A stretch of DNA of 64,000 nt, from positions 193,953,000 through 194,016,999 of the forward strand of contig NC_073306.1 of NCBI RefSeq assembly GCF_027595985.1. Reading direction: 5' to 3'. This DNA is from Sorex araneus. Lineage: Eukaryota; Chordata; Mammalia; Eulipotyphla; Soricidae. Positions within the stretch are counted from its first letter, which is position 1, and each line of letters begins with the position of its first letter. The notes under the pieces were generated by a model. It saw only the letters and a program-made list of their open reading frames with translations, was not told the DNA's origin and searched no databases. Of the stretch, positions 1 to 11,750 are shown one piece after another. Made by a program: the position numbers and the translations under genes.

Positions 1-11
1 TAAGATCCTAA

Positions 12-185
12 AAATGGCCTGAGCAATATTACAGCTCATGGGGCATTTTCCTTCACACTTGGCTGACTGAAATTTAGTCCTTGGCACATCCTATGGTTCC
101 CTGAAACTTGCAGGAATGGTCTCTGGGCCCAGAGCTAGGAGTAAGCCCTTAGCGTAGCCAGATATGGCCCAACAAAACGAAGTAA
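12..185 (+). mobile_element. Old tRNA-type SINE relic (left duplicate)
   Basis: Heavily diverged SINE in plus orientation: a head resembling GGCCTGAGCAATATTACAGC, then the TTCCCTGA...AGAGCTAGGAGTAAGCCCT core and an A-rich end (ACAAAACGAAGTAAAATAAA). It predates the duplication because the same relic is at 53461-53640. Confidence 0.6.
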
Positions 186-190
186 AATAA

Positions 191-867
191 AACACCTGAA
201 AACACATGCCAGCGGACCTGATAGAAATTCCATAGTCCTCTGAAAAATCTGGAAAATCTAAACTTCATTCTGTTCTCAAATGATAGTTATTTTGCTGGAG
301 AATAAACCGCAATTCCAGGTAAGAAGTAGTCACTTACCGTTGTAGTGGGGAAGAATTTATCTATCCCCAGAATATTTGGCTCCACTAGCCGAATTCATAC
401 TCTGATCAAAGTCCTAAAGCTAAGCTAATATATAGACTTTAAGTATGCTCTCCTGTTCTGATGTACATGCTTCTGTTTAGAAGTAAAAGTGATAGCTTTT
501 GACTATGAAAGAAAGCCCCATTAAACATTGATGGTGAGAAATGTACCATGGTGAAGGAATGTGTGATGGAACATTCTGTGACCGAAACTCAACAACTTTG
601 TAATTATAAATATCTCATGAAATTCAGTTAAAAAAAAAAAAGCCCAATAAGTACATCCTCAACTAGTCAAACACCTAGAAACACATTATCTGCTCCAAGT
701 GTTGTCCTGGATGACTTATGTTTATTATTTTATGCTACCAACAGTTTTGAAATTAGGAAGTTGATAGTTTGAGCTAAAATTTCAAAGTGCTTAATGAATA
801 AAACTTGAGAGTAACAGGAGACCAAAGCATTTACTTAAGGTTAAAAGAAACAGTATTGAAAACATTT
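191..867. other. Host flank inside the left duplicate, no gene seen
   Basis: Non-coding, AT-rich sequence matched one to one by the right copy except for the SINE insertion there. It includes the empty target site (near 524-540) for the SINE at 53989. No exon or RNA gene recognised. Confidence 0.6.
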
Positions 868-1508
868 TGGTAGAGGACTTCCTGCTTCCTCATCCAGGTG
901 TGCCAGCCCTCCTCACTGAGCATACCAGCTTTCTGTTCCCGAGGGCTCCATGCGGCCCCAGGACCTGATCTCAACCCAGCGTTAATCAGAGCAGTGACCT
1001 CTGCCCCCAGACGCTGCCACAGATCCAAGCTTCCTGCTTCCTCATTCAGGTGTGCCGGGCCCCCTCACTGGACACTCCAGCCCTCCGCTCCTGCATGCCC
1101 TGCGCAGCCCCAGGACTGGATCTCAACCTAGTGTGCGGTGGGAAGGGATTTTCATCCATGAGTGCCGCCAGTCATTCGGGGCTACAGAGGACGTGGCCTT
1201 GTGGTAGTGGGCGTGGCCTCCGCTGCAGTGGGCGTGGTCTCTAGGGCGGTGGCCGCTTATGAAGAAACAGTTATTTTTCCATGTTTTCATGGACTTGACA
1301 AACATCTCAATCTCTATTTCCTAACTTTGTGGAGATCTCCACAGCTACCTCAAAGAGAAGAGACAAATAAGCCACTAGCCCTCACCAATTGCACCAAAAT
1401 ATCAAAACCTCACAAAGAGAGAACAGCTCTACTGAACTGGAAAGTCCTCACAAAGAGAGAACAGCTCTAGTGAACTGGAAAGTCCCAACTCCATACAACC
1501 ATGACAGC

Positions 1509-2416
1509 ATGAATAAACAGCGCAAATACCCACAGCAAGGAGAGGATGAAGAAAAGAGTCCAGAGGCGTCAGCAGGGGTTTTGCAAATTCTCAGATAAAG
1601 AATTCAGAGAAGAAATTCTGAGAATGTTCATTGAACTTAAAGAAACTGTGGAGCAGTCAGCGAAGAAATTGCAGGAAGAAATGAGAGCAGAAATAGGAAA
1701 GCTATATTCAGAAATGTCACAAATGAAAGACTCAGTAGAAGAAATAAAAAAACACAGTGGGAGCCCTCAACAGTAGACTGGCTACCACTGAAGATCGAAT
1801 TAGTGAACTTGAAGATGAGCAGCAGAAAGCCCACAGGATACAACAAACAATTGGAAAAGACCTCAAAATAGCTCTAGGGCAAATCAGAGATCTAGGGGAT
1901 GATGCCAAGAGGAATAACCTAAGAATCATTGGAGTTTTGGAAGGATAGGGAGGAAACCCTAAAGAGAAAGGCACAGTTAAAGAAATCATTACGGAAAAGT
2001 CCCCAGAGCTGGATAATGCAGAAGTCCAGATCCTAGGAGCCTGAAGGGTGCCAGATAGAAAAGACCCTAATATAAAGATTCCAAGACATATCATAGTCAG
2101 AATGATGGATGCCACGGATAGGGACACAATACTGCAAGCATCAGGGTCAAAAATAGAAATCACATACAAAGGAGCAGCCCTTAGATTCACAGCAGACATA
2201 TCAGAGGAAACCCTTCAAGCCAGAAGACAATGGTGGGATATACTAAAAAAAAATTCAATGAAATGAACGCCTCACCACAAATAACAAATACTGTATCCAG
2301 CTAAGCTCTCACTCAAACTCAAAGGAACCATACACAATTTAATGGATAAACAAAAGCTCAGGAACTTCATAAGCTCAAAAACAAACCTAAAAGAAGGATG
2401 AAAGGGGTTCCTGTAA
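1509..2416 (+). pseudogene. L1-A ORF1 relic
   Basis: Starts ATG AAT AAA CAG as L1 ORF1 does here. The reading frame shifts after about 15 codons, again near 1775, and meets a TAG at about 1946 that the right-hand copy shares. Coiled-coil segments (ELKETVEQSAKKLQEEMRAE) and RRM-like parts (NNLRIIGV) remain visible. ORF1p is the L1 RNA chaperone; this copy cannot make it. Confidence 0.85.
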
Positions 2417-2474
2417 GAAAAGAAAAACCCCTACAAGCACAACAAACCCCTACAGAAATATAGTTCAAAACTCC

Positions 2475-5400
2475 ATGACAATAATCTCTCTCAATGTCAA
2501 TGGTCTAAATAAACCCATCAAGACACAGCGTGGCAAAATGGATTCAGAAACTGAACCCAGCATTCTGCTGCCTACAAGAAACTTATCTGAATGGTCAGAG
2601 CAAACACAGACTCAAAGTCAAAGGATGGAAAACAATCCTTCAAGCAAACAACTCCCTCAAAAATGCCAGGGTGGCCATACTAGTATCTGGCAACATAGAT
2701 TTCAGGTTGAAAAAGATTAGAAGGGATAGCGAAGGCCATTTCTTACTAATCAAGGGATACATACAGAAGGAAGAACTCACGATCCTAAACGTATATGTAC
2801 CTAATGAGGAACAAACAAAATACTTAAAACAACTGCTAATAGATTTTAAAAAGTACATCGCTAGCAACACAATAGTAGTTGAAGACTTCAACACCGGCTT
2901 ATCACCTCTAGATAGATCAACAAGAATAAAACTCATCAAGGAAACATTGGCCTTAAAGGAAGAAATAGAAGAGAGAGGGTTAATAGATCTATACAGGGCT
3001 TTACATCCCCATAAGAAAGAATGCACATTCTTTTCCAGTGCACACAGAACATTCTCCAAAATAGGCCATGCACTGGGCCAGAAAGCATGCCTCCATAGAA
3101 TCAGGAAGATAGAAATCGTATCAACTATCTTCTCAGACCATGATGCACTGAAGATAGAAGTTAATCATGTACAGATGCAGAGAACCAAACCATACACCTG
3201 GAAATTAAACAACTCAATGTTGAACAATAAATGGGTCAGGGAGGAAATCAAGGAAGAAATCAAAAGGTACCTGGAAACAAATAAGAATGAAGACATGAGC
3301 TACCAGAACCTGTGGGACACAGCTGACGCCCTGTTAAGGGGAAAATTTATAGCTCTGCAAGCATATATCAAGAAGGAAGAAATGGCCCACATAAATAACC
3401 TGACCTCACAGCTCAAGACAATAGAAAAGAACCAACAAAAGGAGCCCAAACAGGCAGAAGGAAAGAAATAATAAAATTTTGAGCAGAAATCAATGATATG
3501 GAATCCCAAAAAACAATCCGAAAGATCAATGAATCTAAGAGATGTTTCTTTGAGAAAATAAATAGGATTGATAAACCACTAGCAAGACTCACAAAGAAAG
3601 AGAAAACTCTAATATACCAAATCAAAAATGAAAGGGGGACATCACAACAGAAACAAAAGAAATGCAAAAGATCATCAGACACTACCCTGAATTCTGTACA
3701 CCACAAAACAAGAGAATCTAGAAGAAATGGATAAATTCCTGGATTCTTATAGCATCCCAAGACTGAACCAAGATTATTTGGAATACCTGAAAAGACACAT
3801 TACTCTCGAGGAAATTGAAAGTGTAATCAAAATTCTCCCCAGAAACAAAAGTCCAGGTCCAGATGGATTCACTAGAGAATTCTTCCAAACATTTAAAGAG
3901 GACCTATTTCCAGTTCTTTTCAAGCTTTTTCAGGAAATATATGAAACAGAAACACTCCCAAACAGTTTCTATGAGGCACGTATCACCCTAATACCAGAAG
4001 CAAACAGAGACACTGCAAAAAAAGAAAATTTCAGGCCAATATCTCTGATGAAAATGGATGCGAAGATCCTCAACAAAATATTAGCGCATAGAATCCAACA
4101 ACTCATCAAAAAGATCATACATCACAACAAAGAGGGACTCATCCCAGGGATGCAAGGATTGTTCAACATTCGAAATCAATCAACATAATCCACCATATCA
4201 ACAAAAGCAAAAATAAAAGCCATATGGTCATATCAATAGATGCAGAGAAAGCACTTGACAAGATCCAGCACCCATTCATGATGAAAACTCTCACCAAAAT
4301 GGGCAGAGAAGGGAACTTCCTCAATATGGGCAAAGCCATCTAACACAAGCCTATAGTAAGCATTATCCTCAATGGGGAAGAACTAAGGGTCTTTCCTCTA
4401 AGATCAGGGACAAGGCAAGGATTCCCACTCTCACCACTTCTGTTCAATATAGTACTGGAACTACTTGAAATAGCAATTAGGCAAGAAAAAGACATTGAGG
4501 GCATCCAGATAGCAAAGGAAGAAATCAAGCTCTCACTATTCGCAAATGATATGATATTATATTTAGAGAACCCCAAAGTCTCTACAAAGAAACTCTTCGA
4601 AACAATAGACTCGTATAGTAGAGTTGCAGGCTATAAAATCAATACCCAAAAGTCCATGGCTTTCCTATATGCAAATAATGAGAGAGAAGAAAGTCATATG
4701 AAAAAAGCAACCCCGTTCACAATCATGCCTCAGAAAATCAAGTTCCTGGAATCAACTTAACTAAGGAGGTGAAGGACCTGTACAGAGAAAATTACAAAAC
4801 GTTATTTCATGAAATTAAAGAGGACATGAGGAAATGGAAGCACATCCCCTGTGCATGAATTGGCAGAATTAACATTGTTAAAATGGCAATACACCCCAAG
4901 GCATTATACAATTTCATGTGATCCCTATAAGGATACCCATGACTATCTTCAATAAAATGGACCAAACACTCCTAAAATTCATATGGAACAACAACCCCCC
5001 ACGAATAGCTAAAGCAATTTTGGGGAAAAATATAGATAGGAGGCATCACCTTCCCCAACCTCAAACTCTACTACAAAGTGGTAATAATTAAAACTGCGTG
5101 GTACTGGAACAAAGGCAAAGCAGTAGACCAACGGAGCAAGGTAGAATATTCCTACACACACCCTCAAATAGATGATCATCTAATCTTTGTTAAGGAAGCA
5201 AGAAATGTAAAGTGGAGCAAGGAAAGCCACTTTAACAAATGGTGCTGGCAACACTGGACAGCTACATGCAAAAAAAAAAAAAACTGCACTTAGCCTTACC
5301 CCTAACACCATGTACAAAAGTCAGATCAAAATGGATTAAAAACCTCAACATTAGACCAGAATCCATAAGGTACATTTAAAGACAAGGTGGGCAAAACCCT

Positions 5401-6205
5401 CCACAACATTGAAGTACAGGTATCTTCAAAGACGACTCGCCACTGCACAGACAAGTGGAAACAGAGATAAACAAATGGTACTACTTTAAATTGAGAAGCA
5501 TCTGTACCTGAAAAGATACAGCAACCAGAATAAAAGACAGTCTACAGAATGGGAAAGGATATTCACCCAATACCCATCACATAAGGGTTTGATGTCAAGG
5601 ATTTACAAGGCACTGGTTGAACCCCACAAGAAGAAAACATCCAACCCCATAAGAAAATGGGGCAATGAAATGAATAGAAAATTTCTCAAGGATAAAATCC
5701 CAGTGGCTAAAAGACATATGAAAAAATGCTCCTCATCACTAATCATCAGAGAGATGCAGATCAAAATAACAATGAGATACCATCTCACACCACAGAGACT
5801 GGCCCACATCCAAAAGAACAAAAGCGATAGGTGTTGGCCCAAATGTGGGAAGAAAGGGACTCTCCTTCACAGCTGGTGGAAATGCCGACAGGTTCAGCCC
5901 TTTTGGAAAACAATATGGACGATTCTCAAGAAATTAGAAGTTGAGCTCCCTTTAGACCCAGCAATACCACTGCTGGGAATATATCCCAGAGAAGCAAAAA
6001 AGTATAGTAGAAATGACATCTGCACTTATATGTTCATTGTAGCATTGTTTACAATAGCCAGAATCTGAAAAAACCTGAGTGCCTGAGAACAGATGACTGG
6101 TTAAAGAATCTTTGGTACATCTATACAATGGAATACTGTGCAGCTGTTACAAAAAATGAAGTCTAGAACTTTGCATATAAGTGGATCAATATGGAAAGTA
6201 TCATG
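2475..6205 (+). pseudogene. L1-A ORF2 relic (endonuclease/reverse transcriptase)
   Basis: Begins [12 protein letters not shown], the L1 endonuclease start. A long open stretch (2530-3471) holds most of the endonuclease. The reverse transcriptase follows in pieces ([12 protein letters not shown], then an altered FADD box reading FAND near 4540) and the C-terminal Cys-rich part near 5800-5900. Several frameshifts and stops break it; the C-terminus is cut at 6205. Confidence 0.9.
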
Positions 6206-6565
6206 GAAAGTAACATATAGAAAAACATAACTGCCATACCTAAAGCAAATACATCATATGATGATTCAACATCCCACAAGTGAGTGAAAAAATCCAGAGG
6301 TAGAAAAATTTGTTTATGAGCAAATATATTTGTTCAGTGTTTGAAGATTATGAGTGCTTCCATCAACTGATGCTTCATCAAGCTGATGAAGTTGCATAAG
6401 CAAATCACCTATATTGCATATTATATTTTAGAAGACTCTCAAGAGCAGTAGAGATGACATGAAACACTATGTGCTATTCTTTGACAGAGGAAGTAAGGCA
6501 AAAACTATTGTACAGCACAATGGCAATGTCTTGAAAATGTTGACTCAAGAACTCAGTTCACGTTG
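6206..6565. other. Sequence right of the left duplicate, nothing recognised
   Basis: AT-rich, unique-looking. It ends with the SINE target site CAGTTCACGTTG (6554-6565). No coding exon seen. Confidence 0.5.
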
Positions 6566-6752
6566 TTTTATTTTATTTTATTTATTTGCTTTTTTGGGTC
6601 ATACCTGGCGATTTACAGGGGTTACTCCTGGCTCTGCACACAGGAACCACTCCTGGTGGTAGTCGGGAGACCAAATGGGATGCTGGGAATTGAACCCGGG
6701 TGGGCTACGTGCAAGGCAAATGCCCTACTCTCTGTGCTATCGCTCCAGCCCC
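6566..6752 (-). mobile_element. Short tRNA-headed SINE (SOR-like), full length
   Basis: Minus-strand copy: the head GGGGCTGGAGCGATAGCACA lies at the right end and a T-rich tail at the left. Flanked by the 12-base direct repeat CAGTTCACGTTG (6554-6565 and 6753-6764). The Pol III A and B boxes of the tRNA-like head are recognisable. Confidence 0.9.
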
Positions 6753-6954
6753 CAGTTCACGTTGCTATTAAGAACATTAATTCTAATTCATTTTCTTCTT
6801 CTTATAATAATGGTATACAATTCTCTTACATCCAATTGCTTATTATAAAATGTAGAATTTAGAGTCTTTTCCTGTATCTAGGAAGCACATATCTACCATA
6901 ATGGTCAATTTAATATCATTTGCTTCATACACAAAGTAAGCCTTTAGAGTTAAA

Positions 6955-7366
6955 TATTTTTTTATTAAATCACCGTGATAGTAACAAGCTTTTATGTGTG
7001 GGTTACAATCCCACAATGATCAAACACCCATCCCTCCACCGTGCATATTCCCCACCACCAATATCCCTGGTATGCCCCCACCCTTTCCCACCCTCCCCCT
7101 ACCTCCATGGCAGACAATATTCCCCATGCTCTCTCTCTATTTTTGGGCAACACATACACTAAGAGGTCATCATGTTTGGTCCATTTTCTACTTTTGGCAC
7201 ACATCTCCCATCTTGACAGTTTCCTCAAGCCATCAGTTTCTTAGTGATCCCTTCTCTATTTTATCTGCCTTCTCTCCACTCCTGAAGCAGGCTTCCAGCT
7301 ATGGGGCAATTCTTCTGACCCTTGTGGAACTCTTTCTTCCTTATTTATTATAATCTTCACTCGACA
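6955..7366 (-). mobile_element. L1 3' UTR fragment, minus
   Basis: Reads on the minus strand as the shrew L1 3' end, including GGTGGAGGGATGGGTGTTTG and GTGATTTAATAAAAA near the left border. It faces tail-outward against the plus-strand L1 end that follows directly, forming an inverted pair. Confidence 0.8.
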
Positions 7367-7965
7367 GTTAATAAATACAATGGAATACTATGCAGCTGTT
7401 AGGAGAGATGAAGTCATGAAATTTTCTTTTAAATAGATTGACAAGGAGAGTTTCATGCTAAGTGAAATTAGTCATAAATAGAGGGACAGACATAGAAGGA
7501 CTGCTCTCATTTGTGGAGTATAAAATGACATAACATAAGACTGATACACAAGGACAGTAGACACAAGGGCCAGAAAGATTACTCCATATCTGGAATCCCG
7601 CTTCATGAGTGGACAGAGAGAGGACAGCTGGAATAAAGAAGGGATCACTAAGAAGATGATGGTTGGAGGAATAGGTCAGGATGGGAGATGTGTGCCGAAA
7701 GTAGATAAAGGACTACACATGATAACCTCTCAGTATCTGTATTGCAAACCATAATGCCTAAAACTAGAGAAAGAGTATGGGAGAAATTGTCTGCCAACAA
7801 AGCAGGGAGAGGGTGGGAAGTGGGGATTATACTGGGGATATTGGTTCTGGGGCATGTGCACTGGTGGAGGGATGGATGTTTGATCATTGTATGATCATAA
7901 CTCAAACATGAAAGCTTGTAACTGTATCTGACAGTGATTCAATAAAATAATAATAAAGAAGATAC
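7367..7965 (+). mobile_element. L1 3' end, 5'-truncated, plus
   Basis: Starts in the last codons of ORF2 (ACAATGGAATACTATGCAGC) and runs through the 3' UTR to GTGATTCAATAAAATAATAA. Too short to code. Its 3' UTR type matches the copy at 49970-50991 more closely than L1-B. Confidence 0.85.
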
Positions 7966-8416
7966 TGTGTTCTCAGACCTGTCTGCTTGTCATTGTCATG
8001 AAGATCCCTCTACTAATTATTGCCTGCCTCCACCTGGCTGCCCACTGTTCCTTCTGTCCCTTCCCAACTACTTCTGAGGCTCCTTATCAAGGCTCTGTTG
8101 GACCCTCCACCGAATCACCATCCAGTACTCTCTCGTTTAGTCCTAAGGTCCCCCCTCAAAAACTAATCTCTGCCCAATCAGTAACCCTGGAGGCACCCCC
8201 TAAGATCAAGGAGGGCTCCCACATCACCTGGATGACCCAAATATCCCTGGCACCACAGGGCCCTGGAAGTCTCTAATTCTTGATGTCTTTTGTATTGAAC
8301 TGTTGGCCTCGTTGGCCAAGAATTGTCTGTGGGGCTCCTGTATCTTTCGTGCATCAGTCTGGAAGCCAACTGACTCTCACCCCCTGAGATAATAAGTCAA
8401 AGCAAATTAATAAATA
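7966..8416 (+). other. Unassigned stretch with a 92-codon ORF, possibly upstream ERV sequence
   Basis: An open frame at 7998-8276 starts MKIPLLIIACLHLAAHC and is Pro/Ser rich. I do not recognise it. It lies upstream of a retroviral pol relic in the same orientation, so gag-pro remains are possible, but no protease or gag motif is visible. Confidence 0.3.
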
Positions 8417-8434
8417 CTGGAGATCAACATTTTC

Positions 8435-8614
8435 TCTTTTTTTTGTTTTTGCTTTATGGGTCACACTTAGTGATGCTCAGGGGTTACTCCTGTCCTTGCA
8501 CTCAGGAATTGCTCCTGGAGGTGCTTGGGGGACCATATGGGATGCTGGGTATCGAACCTGGATCGGCCGTGTGCAAGGCAAATGCCCTACCCGCTGTGCT
8601 ATCGCACCGGCACC
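8435..8614 (-). mobile_element. Short tRNA-headed SINE, full length
   Basis: Minus-strand SOR-like SINE flanked by an 18-base direct repeat CTGGAGATCAACATTTTC at 8417-8434 and 8615-8632. Inserted near the start of the retroviral pol relic. Confidence 0.92.
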
Positions 8615-8779
8615 CTGGAGATCAACATTTTCTTACCTCCAGAGTCATCTGGCCTTCTAATTTCCCCTGCATTTCTCCTATTCTAACTGGCTCCTATTGA
8701 CTACTGCAGGGTTTATGAATATTTAATGACTTGGTGGTACCTAAAACAGTATGGTCCCCAACCCATACACTCTCTCTTA

Positions 8780-9111
8780 TTTTTTTTAATTTTTATTAGT
8801 GAATCACTGTGAGATACAGTTACAAACTTATGAAATTTCATGTTTTCAATTCAGTCATACAGTGATCATTTACATCCCTCCACCAGTGCCTATTCTCGCC
8901 CACCAATGTTCACAGTATCCCTCCCACCACCCCACCCCAACCTCCACCACCCCACCCTGCTTCTGCAGCAGTGCATTCCCTTTTGTTCTCTCTCCTGTTG
9001 GATTTTGTAGTTTGCAATAGAGGTAGTGAGTGGCCATCATGTTTGCTCTATAGACTACTTTTGGCAAATAGCTTTCAACCCGAGTGGGTCCTCCCAACAT
9101 TCTCTTCTAGT
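8780..9111 (-). mobile_element. L1 3' end inserted in the ERV relic
   Basis: Minus-strand L1 3' UTR (GGTGGAGGGATGTAAATGATC type end, tail as T-run at 8781-8787). Flanked by CCATACACTCTCTTA-like direct repeats at 8763-8779 and 9112-9126. Removing it restores the pol reading order. Confidence 0.88.
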
Positions 9112-9714
9112 CCATACACTCTCTTACACCAAGTTCCTCCATTCAACTGTTCTTTGAATTTTCAGCCTTAGACCTAAAAAAGGGTTTCTTTTTCATTCCC
9201 TTATACTTTGATTCAGAATCTCTATATGTATTTGCATTTGAATGGGAAGTTAAAGCAGTTAACATGGACAGTGCTTCCTCTAGGAATTCAAGACTGACCC
9301 CACCAATTTGGCCAAGTCCTGGGAATATTTTCTTCTCTTTACAATTTAAAAACGCAGAAGTCTTTCAATAGATGACCTATTGATTGCAGCCATTCTAAAG
9401 AATTGTTGGACCAAAATGCTGCAACATTCCTCCGACCATTACCATTGTGGTTATGAGGCTTCTCAAAGGTGTTAAGTTGAAAGAAATTATATTGAGTTAA
9501 AATGGTTAGCAGCCCTGACTCCTGACTTTTGTAACCTCACTTTGTTCTGCTTCTGTAACCATGCTTATGCCCCCAAACTGTATATTACAATGCACTATGC
9601 CTGAATCCTGTCACTTACATCCTGACATCTGCCTGTCAGTTGGGTTGGAATTCAGGTATGTGCCTAACAGATAGGGACCCGCTCACAGAAGGAGTTGCTG
9701 AAAACAAGGAGCCC

Positions 9715-9910
9715 AGATAGTGACTCCGGTCCCACGGACCAGCAGATAGTGACTCCGGCCCAGAAGATAGTGACTCCGGCCCAGCAGATGGTGACTCTGG
9801 CCCAGCAGATAGTAACTCCGGACAAACCCCAGGTAGTGACTCCGCCCCTGATGCAGAGCCCAGATAGCGACTCTGTTCCCACAGCATTACAGATAGTAAC
9901 TCCTGACACA
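9715..9910 (+). repeat. LTR U3 tandem array, eight units of an AP-1-like motif
   Basis: AGATAGTGACTCCGG-type units start at 9715, 9744, 9765, 9786, 9807, 9831, 9862 and 9891; the middle four are spaced exactly 21 bases (unit AGATAGTGACTCCGGCCCAGC). Each carries TGACTC or TAACTC, resembling an AP-1 half site. Retroviral U3 enhancers are often repeated in this way. Confidence 0.9.
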
Positions 9911-10016
9911 GGGCAAGGAGATTGAAAGAATGTCTTCAGACACACGAATTCTAAGAAAGTGGCTCTGGACGAGGCTACGTGACAAACGTGACTGACCCAG
10001 CAGTGGGCTCAAGCCC

Positions 10017-10023
10017 TATAAAA
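10017..10023 (+). promoter_or_regulatory. LTR TATA box
   Basis: TATAAAA within CCCTATAAAAAGG, about 65 bases before the LTR AATAAA (10088-10093), as in a compact retroviral U3-R arrangement. Whether it is still active is not known. Confidence 0.7.
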
Positions 10024-10151
10024 AGGTTGCCCTAGCTAGCACAAATCGCTGCATCTACTAGGGGTGCAGCCCCAGCATGTTGGTCTGAATAAACTTTTGT
10101 CTTGCAAGACTGGCCCGTCTCTGCTTCTTGCGGCTCCGGACCCAACAAAGG

Positions 10152-11750
10152 TATAGCCAAAATTTTTGTTTAAGTAGTAAAATTTTTAGGTCTATCCTCA
10201 CTGCAAGATCTAGAAGCTTCTTCAATAAAAGAAACTCAACTCATCCTTAATAAGGCAATTTCTGAAACCTGACAATAACTTAGATCTTTTGTGGGCATCA
10301 CATGGATATCTCAATTTAGATTGATAGCCTGAGCTCTTTAGGGTGGGGAAACACTTTCTTTGACTTTAAAGGGTTCTTTGACTTCCGCTCCTGCTTTAGC
10401 TTTCTAATCTGAATAATCTTCTATTCTTACATGGGCATGAGGGAGAATGGGTCTTTTTGGGAGTTCCCATGCAAACACTAGGGGCTTTATAGACCTATCT
10501 TTTATAGGTCTATAACAGAGCTATGAAACAATCTGATGGCACTGCTTCCCCGAGCAATCTATACGCCTGGTTTTCGTAGCTTCTGGTAAATGAAGCTCAA
10601 ATGTTGACTCTTGGGAAACTTCTGACAAATCACTCTTCATATTAGGTCACAGAATTAACTCCACTCCAGAGCTTTGTACTTGCTATCCTTGGACTCTGCT
10701 CTCATTGTTCACCCATGCCCAATTCTTAACCCAATTTTCTTATCCCCTGAAACAACACAAAAAGTAAACAGTCTCCATTGTCCATTTTGAGCAGAGAAAC
10801 CCTGAGAAGCAGCAGGTTAACAGTTGCAGCTTCAGGGTGAAAGAAGCCCAAAAGGTAGAAGGCAAAGATGTTGCTTCAGGCAGGGGAGTGCCTTCATGCC
10901 TCTTCAGGGTGGAGACAAAAAAGACACAATTAAAAAAAAAAATTCTAGTTAGAGATAACAGGATTATCCCTTCCCTTTGCATATGACTTCTATGCAAATA
11001 GTCTATCTTCAGTTGATTGCTTGAACTTTTAGCAGGAGTTCAAGAAGTTCAGAAGGAACTTTTAGCAAGAGTTCAGAAGGCCCAACTCTGGGACATGAAT
11101 TCTTGAATGCTTTACTGGCAATCCAGTGCCTTTGAGACAGCCTGGCTCAAGCACATACAGCATTTGTTGGATACAGGCCCTCTTTGGAGGACCAGGGCAA
11201 ATGAAAATTCTTCAGAAATAGAATCAAATTAACCCAAGTTAGTGGGAGGACAGCATATTAATAGTCAAGCTGTGACTATCTGGTACAGCATGGTGAGACA
11301 TTTTTTAAAGGTCAATCAACTTGTGATGGCAAATGCCCCATAGCAGCCCAATCTCTGAGGGAAATCTGCACATTATGACCAGATACATTCACTCAAGAGA
11401 GCACGAAACTAGACCCTTGCCACTACTGACTTACATTACAGTAGAAACGGAAGAAGTGGGGGATTTCCCCTGCATTCAGAACAGTGATGAAAGCTCAGGA
11501 AAGACTTGAAGGATGTAAGAGACTAGTATTCTCCCATATGTAAAAACCAAATTGACAATTTCATTCAAGTTTTTCACTGTATTGAGAAAAACAACAGATG
11601 AGTCCTTCAAAAAGGAAAGAGATAAAAATGGTAAGAGATAAAAAATAACTAAAAGAGAATTTACATGCAAATTCTTGATCTTAAATGGAATTTAGGTGCT
11701 AGTCAAAGTATCTAAATAATTGGACAACCTATACCCCCAAATAAGTTACT
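10152..11750. other. ERV-derived then unassigned sequence
   Basis: The pol relic continues to about 10.75 kb. From there to 11.75 kb I recognise no family. A short direct repeat (GAACTTTTAGCAgGAGTTCA units) lies at about 11023-11090. The rest could be further retroviral interior (RNase H, integrase) too decayed to call. Confidence 0.4.

Larger units (their letters stand above)
1..6205 (+). repeat. Left copy of a direct segmental duplication
   Basis: Base 1 lines up with 53450, and similarity continues through non-repeat flank (191-867) and through a dead L1 to 6205/60987, where the copies part within the same L1 codon. The left copy is cut by the window edge, so its true start is unknown. 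Both copies share disabling changes in the L1, so they diverged after the L1 had decayed. By eye the copies are roughly 90% identical. Confidence 0.9.
868..6205 (+). mobile_element. L1-A: dead long L1 lacking its 3' UTR
   Basis: Plus-strand L1 with a 5' UTR (868-1508) built from two related blocks that both start TTCCTGCTTCCTCAT (near 879 and 1030), then ORF1 and ORF2 relics. It stops at 6205 within the last codons of ORF2, with no 3' UTR or poly(A). Multiple stops and frameshifts, many shared with the copy at 54508. Confidence 0.9.
9470..10147 (+). mobile_element. Solo LTR of a class I endogenous retrovirus
   Basis: 678 bases starting TGTTAAG and ending CCCAACA, flanked by the 4-base duplication AAGG (9466-9469, 10148-10151). 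Contains a U3 repeat array (9715-9910), a TATA box (10017-10023), AATAAA (10088-10093) and a pyrimidine-rich end. No second LTR or internal region goes with it, so it is the product of LTR-LTR recombination. It sits inside an older ERV pol relic in the same orientation. Confidence 0.9.
8633..10750 (+). pseudogene. Class I endogenous retrovirus pol relic (reverse transcriptase to RNase H)
   Basis: Gammaretrovirus-like reverse transcriptase motifs in plus-strand reading, with frame changes and stops: PCISPIL (8665), LHQVPPF (9130), a DLKKGFFFIPL block (9170), FAFEW (9235), LTWTVLPLGIQD (9265), and IDDLLIAA (9370) in place of the YVDD box. GYEAS (9455) ends at a solo LTR. After the LTR the frame resumes with KFLG and LTSAPALAF (10390), then the LTWA.GRMGL block (10430). 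Interrupted by an L1 end (8780-9111) and by the LTR (9470-10147). Not functional. The relic after about 10.55 kb is weak. Confidence 0.78.

Noticed and set aside
7998-8276. 92-codon ORF with signal-peptide-like start as a retroviral env or host secreted gene
   Set aside because: No env or known protein motif, no splice or promoter evidence, low-complexity Pro/Ser content. Left as unassigned.
9404-9470. LTR start at the TGTTGG near 9404, which forms a nice inverted end with CCAACA at 10142
   Set aside because: Retroviral reverse transcriptase reading (IDDLLIAA to GYEAS) continues through this point to 9465, and no target duplication fits. The start at 9470 gives AAGG on both sides.
9715-9910. 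CRISPR-like repeat array
   Set aside because: Irregular spacing, no unique spacers, eukaryotic context; it is an LTR enhancer array.
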